Positions 61,994 through 64,000 of a stretch of DNA of 64,000 nucleotides are shown here, in pieces. Source of the DNA: Bryobacterales bacterium (lineage in GTDB: Bacteria; Acidobacteriota; Terriglobia; Bryobacterales; Bryobacteraceae); contig JAIXKK010000058.1 of the NCBI GenBank assembly GCA_026954325.1, forward strand, positions 26,800 to 90,799, given 5' to 3'. A program made the translations under genes and the position numbers. Positions within the stretch are counted from its first letter, which is position 1. The number at the start of each line of letters is the position of its first letter. A model generated the notes under the pieces. The model was given only the letters and a program-made list of their open reading frames with translations. It was not told the DNA's origin and did not search any database.

Positions 61994-63001
61994 ATGCAAT
62001 CCCTCTCCGCTTTCCGCAAGGCGCTTCTCGGGTGGTATGAACGGCACAAGCGAGATCTGCCATGGCGGGAAACGCGCAACGCCTACCACATCTGGGTCAG
62101 CGAGATCATGCTCCAGCAGACGCGCGTGGCGGCGGTGATTCCCTACTATGAACGCTTTCTCGCCCGCTTTCCGGATCCGCCCTCACTGGCCGCCGCGCCT
62201 GAAGCGGATGTGCTCGCCGCCTGGGCGGGACTGGGCTACTACTCGCGGGCGCGCAACCTGCACAGGGCAGCCGCCGCGATCACCGAGGCGGGTGAGTTTC
62301 CCCGGGCCTTCGATGAGATCCGCGCGCTCGCGGGTGTGGGCGATTACACCGCCGCGGCCATCGCCAGCATTGCCTTCGATCTGCCGCACGCGGTTCTCGA
62401 CGGCAACGTCATGCGGGTTCTCAGCCGCCTGGACAACGATTTCTCCGACATCGCCGCCGGGAAGACGCGCCGGCGTTTCCAGCAGCGGGCACAGCAGTTG
62501 CTGCATCCTTCGCAACCGGCTGCCTATAACCAGGCCATCATGGAACTGGGCGCCACGGTCTGTCTGCCGAAGGACCCGCAATGCCTGCTCTGTCCTGTAA
62601 GCGAGTGGTGCGCGGCGCGCCGCAACGGCACTCAGCCGCAATTGCCGGTGAAAGGACGAAGGCAAGCACCGGTGAAAGTGGAGCGGACAGTCCTGATCAT
62701 CGAACGCGGCGGCAGGCTGCTGGTATGGCTGCGCAACCATGACTCGGCGAAGCTCAAAGGATTTTATGAACTGCCGGATCCGGAGCGCCTGCCATCCGCG
62801 AAGCCAGGCCGGCCGGTGGGTGAGTTTCGCCACTCGATGACGAACCATCAGTACCGGTTCAAGGTTCACCGCGCCACGGTGAAGCATGTTCCGGAGGGCT
62901 TTCTATGGGTCGCGCGAACTGATTTAAGCCGCCTTCCGGTAAGCACCACCACCCGTAAAGCGCTTGCCTGCGCCGCCGGTTTCGATAGCCGCCCCGCCTA
63001 G
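61994..63001 (+). CDS. mutY: A/G-specific adenine DNA glycosylase
   Basis: A 335-residue base-excision enzyme that removes adenine opposite 8-oxoguanine. EIMLQQTRV contains catalytic Glu E37, GVGDYTAAAIASIAF the helix-hairpin-helix, and D136 in VLDGNVMRV is the catalytic Asp. The [4Fe-4S] ligands are C190, C197, C200 and C206 (C-x6-C-x2-C-x5-C). The C-terminal ~100 residues form the NUDIX-like 8-oxoG recognition domain (GGRLLVWLRNHDSAKLKGFYELPDPE). Length is normal. No Shine-Dalgarno sequence precedes the ATG. Confidence 0.95.
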   Translation: MQSLSAFRKALLGWYERHKRDLPWRETRNAYHIWVSEIMLQQTRVAAVIPYYERFLARFPDPPSLAAAPEADVLAAWAGLGYYSRARNLHRAAAAITEAGEFPRAFDEIRALAGVGDYTAAAIASIAFDLPHAVLDGNVMRVLSRLDNDFSDIAAGKTRRRFQQRAQQLLHPSQPAAYNQAIMELGATVCLPKDPQCLLCPVSEWCAARRNGTQPQLPVKGRRQAPVKVERTVLIIERGGRLLVWLRNHDSAKLKGFYELPDPERLPSAKPGRPVGEFRHSMTNHQYRFKVHRATVKHVPEGFLWVARTDLSRLPVSTTTRKALACAAGFDSRPA

Positions 63002-63031
63002 CCGCCGCGAATGAATTCCGATTAGGAGGAG

Positions 63032-63622
63032 TCAGCGCACGTAGGGAACATAGGCCGCCACGCGGGACCGGTAGCTCTCAAATCGTGCTCCGAACCGCCG
63101 GCGTAGCAGACTGTCTTCGGCGCGAATGCGGATCTCTGTTCCATAGACGCAGATGGCGAGCGATGCGGCCGCCGCCCACGGCGGGTTGAGTAAGAGCACC
63201 GTCGCCAGCAGCAGGCAGAACAGCGAGGAGAAGACCGGATGGCGGATCACCGAGTATGGCCCGGTGGTCACCAGGCGGTGGTCTTCGGTCACTACAGCCT
63301 TGATGCGCCACTCGAGGCCGAGGTGCCGCAGGGCGAGGAAGAGCACGACAACGGCCGTTACGCCGAACAGGATGGAGCCGGCCTGCCGCCAGGGAGCGCT
63401 TTCGTGGAGGGGGCGCGTGAACAGGAATGCGACGGCGAACGCCAAACCCTCCAGCACCAATCCGTGCATCGAGCGCGGGTTGCGGATGGCGGACCGTTCC
63501 TCGGGAATGCCGCGCCTGCGCCGCTCGGCGCGTACCCTGGCGTGGTTCCAGGCAAGCAGGCCGCTGAACAGCAGCCAGTTCAATAACAACATCCAACCCG
63601 AGGCGTCGCGAACAAAATCCAT
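63032..63622 (-). CDS. Isoprenylcysteine methyltransferase-like membrane protein
   Basis: A 196-residue membrane protein with five or so helices (LLLNWLLFSGLLAWN, EGLAFAVAFLFTRPLHE, SILFGVTAVVVLFLAL, FSSLFCLLLATVLLLNPPWAAAASLAICVYG). The conserved methyltransferase core of the ICMT/PEMT family is seen as HRLVTTGPYSVIRHPVFSS and EIRIRAEDSLLRRRFGARFESYRSRVAAYVPY. Bacterial members methylate lipid-like or unknown acceptors. The start MDFVRD is chosen as the first ATG with sensible topology. It is divergent from lhgO, 24 bases apart. Confidence 0.8.
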   Translation of the reverse strand: MDFVRDASGWMLLLNWLLFSGLLAWNHARVRAERRRRGIPEERSAIRNPRSMHGLVLEGLAFAVAFLFTRPLHESAPWRQAGSILFGVTAVVVLFLALRHLGLEWRIKAVVTEDHRLVTTGPYSVIRHPVFSSLFCLLLATVLLLNPPWAAAASLAICVYGTEIRIRAEDSLLRRRFGARFESYRSRVAAYVPYVR

Positions 63623-63646
63623 AGGATACTTAATATTACCTTTGGC

Positions 63647-64000
63647 ATGGCGCAAACCGGGATCGTAATCATCGGCGGCGGCCTCATCGGGCTCGGCACG
63701 GCATATCGCTGGCAGCAACGCTTTCCTGACGCGCGGGTGACGGTTCTTGAAAAGGAGGACGGCGTGTGCCGCCACCAGAGCGGCAACAACAGCGGCGTCC
63801 TGCATTGCGGCCTTTATTACAAACCCGGATCGATCAAGGCGCGGATGGCCGTGGGCGGCATCCGCCAGATGATTGCCTTTTGCCGGGAGCACAACGTCGC
63901 GCATGAAGTGTGCGGCAAGCTGGTGGTGGCCACGGACCAGGCAGAGGCGGCGCGGTTGAAGGATCTGGAACAGCGCGGAAAGCAGAACGGCCTCGAGGGG
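63647..64000 (+). CDS. lhgO: L-2-hydroxyglutarate oxidase, 5' part (runs off the right edge)
   Basis: The first 118 residues are in the window. IVIIGGGLIGLGTAYRWQQRFP is the FAD-binding dinucleotide fold, and VLEKEDGVCRHQSGNNSG, then VLHCGLYYKPGSIKAR, is the characteristic LhgO/DAO-type stretch that contacts the flavin. LhgO oxidises L-2-hydroxyglutarate to 2-oxoglutarate, using an electron acceptor in the membrane. The gene is divergent from the ICMT-like gene. The C-terminal two thirds lie beyond 64000. Confidence 0.88.
   Translation, partial: MAQTGIVIIGGGLIGLGTAYRWQQRFPDARVTVLEKEDGVCRHQSGNNSGVLHCGLYYKPGSIKARMAVGGIRQMIAFCREHNVAHEVCGKLVVATDQAEAARLKDLEQRGKQNGLEG

Noticed and set aside
1..64000. 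tRNA, rRNA, CRISPR repeats, riboswitch leaders, phage or integrase genes.
   Set aside because: All gaps were read for cloverleafs, repeat arrays and attachment-like duplications; none was convincing.

Overview
This 64 kb window has high GC and coding features that point to Acidobacteriota, probably the Bryobacterales/Solibacter group. The evidence is two very large Oar-type TonB-dependent receptors with an N-terminal carboxypeptidase-regulatory (Cna-B-like) domain, a beta-propeller protein ending in what looks like the Solibacter-type TIGR03437 C-terminal domain, PSD1-type (PSCyt1/DUF1549/DUF1553) and DUF1501 sequence, a stand-alone TrpB2, BshA, and many secreted beta-propeller and FecR-type proteins. 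No rRNA, tRNA, CRISPR array or replication origin was recognised.

Layout. 1-2.8 kb: a LacI regulator and the first bases of a neighbouring gene whose promoter carries a LacI-type palindrome, followed by a wreck of IS1380 and ISKra4 remnants that has eaten a sulfatase gene down to its last ~35 codons. 2.8-8.8 kb: a tightly overlapping ArsR-DabA-DabB-third-antiporter-subunit operon, an inorganic-carbon (CO2/bicarbonate) uptake system, with an operator palindrome exactly inside the promoter spacer and a predicted leaderless transcript. 8.9-16.1 kb: a YncE/phosphoesterase fusion, a GNAT enzyme, a three-gene HTTM-DCC membrane operon and trpB2. 16.1-22.2 kb: a frameshifted surface-repeat protein, two secreted proteins, a GT39-like membrane protein containing a frame-swapped stretch, and a polyprenyl diphosphate synthase. 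22.4-31.1 kb: an NHL protein, a HupE/UreJ-type membrane protein, HypF, a cytochrome c/barrel fusion and a pentahaem cytochrome. 31.1-38.2 kb: a second LacI regulator, a histidine kinase-glycosidase-bshA operon, an exported methyltransferase and a TIGR03437 propeller protein. 38.3-46.5 kb: a FecR protein and two divergent TonB-dependent receptors with well-defined promoters and a perfect palindrome. 46.6-49.5 kb: a tartrate/D-malate-type dehydrogenase and an OmpR-type two-component pair. 49.5-56.6 kb: a co-directional carbohydrate-oxidation cluster (PSD1-DUF1501 chimaera, HpcH-type aldolase, sugar isomerase, gluconate-dehydrogenase subunit 3, GMC oxidoreductase). 56.6-57.8 kb: a glycosyltransferase gene destroyed by an IS1634-family element. 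57.9-64 kb: an unknown membrane protein, uvrA, mutY, an isoprenylcysteine-methyltransferase-like protein and the start of lhgO.

Taken together the window reads as a chromosomal region of a soil-type polymer degrader. It has receptor-based uptake, periplasmic sugar oxidation and cytochrome electron transfer, local regulators, and three zones of IS-driven or small-indel decay. The best candidate for an under-described system is the ArsR-controlled three-subunit Dab operon. The PSD1-DUF1501 in-frame chimaera and the palindrome-controlled receptor promoter are the next best leads.
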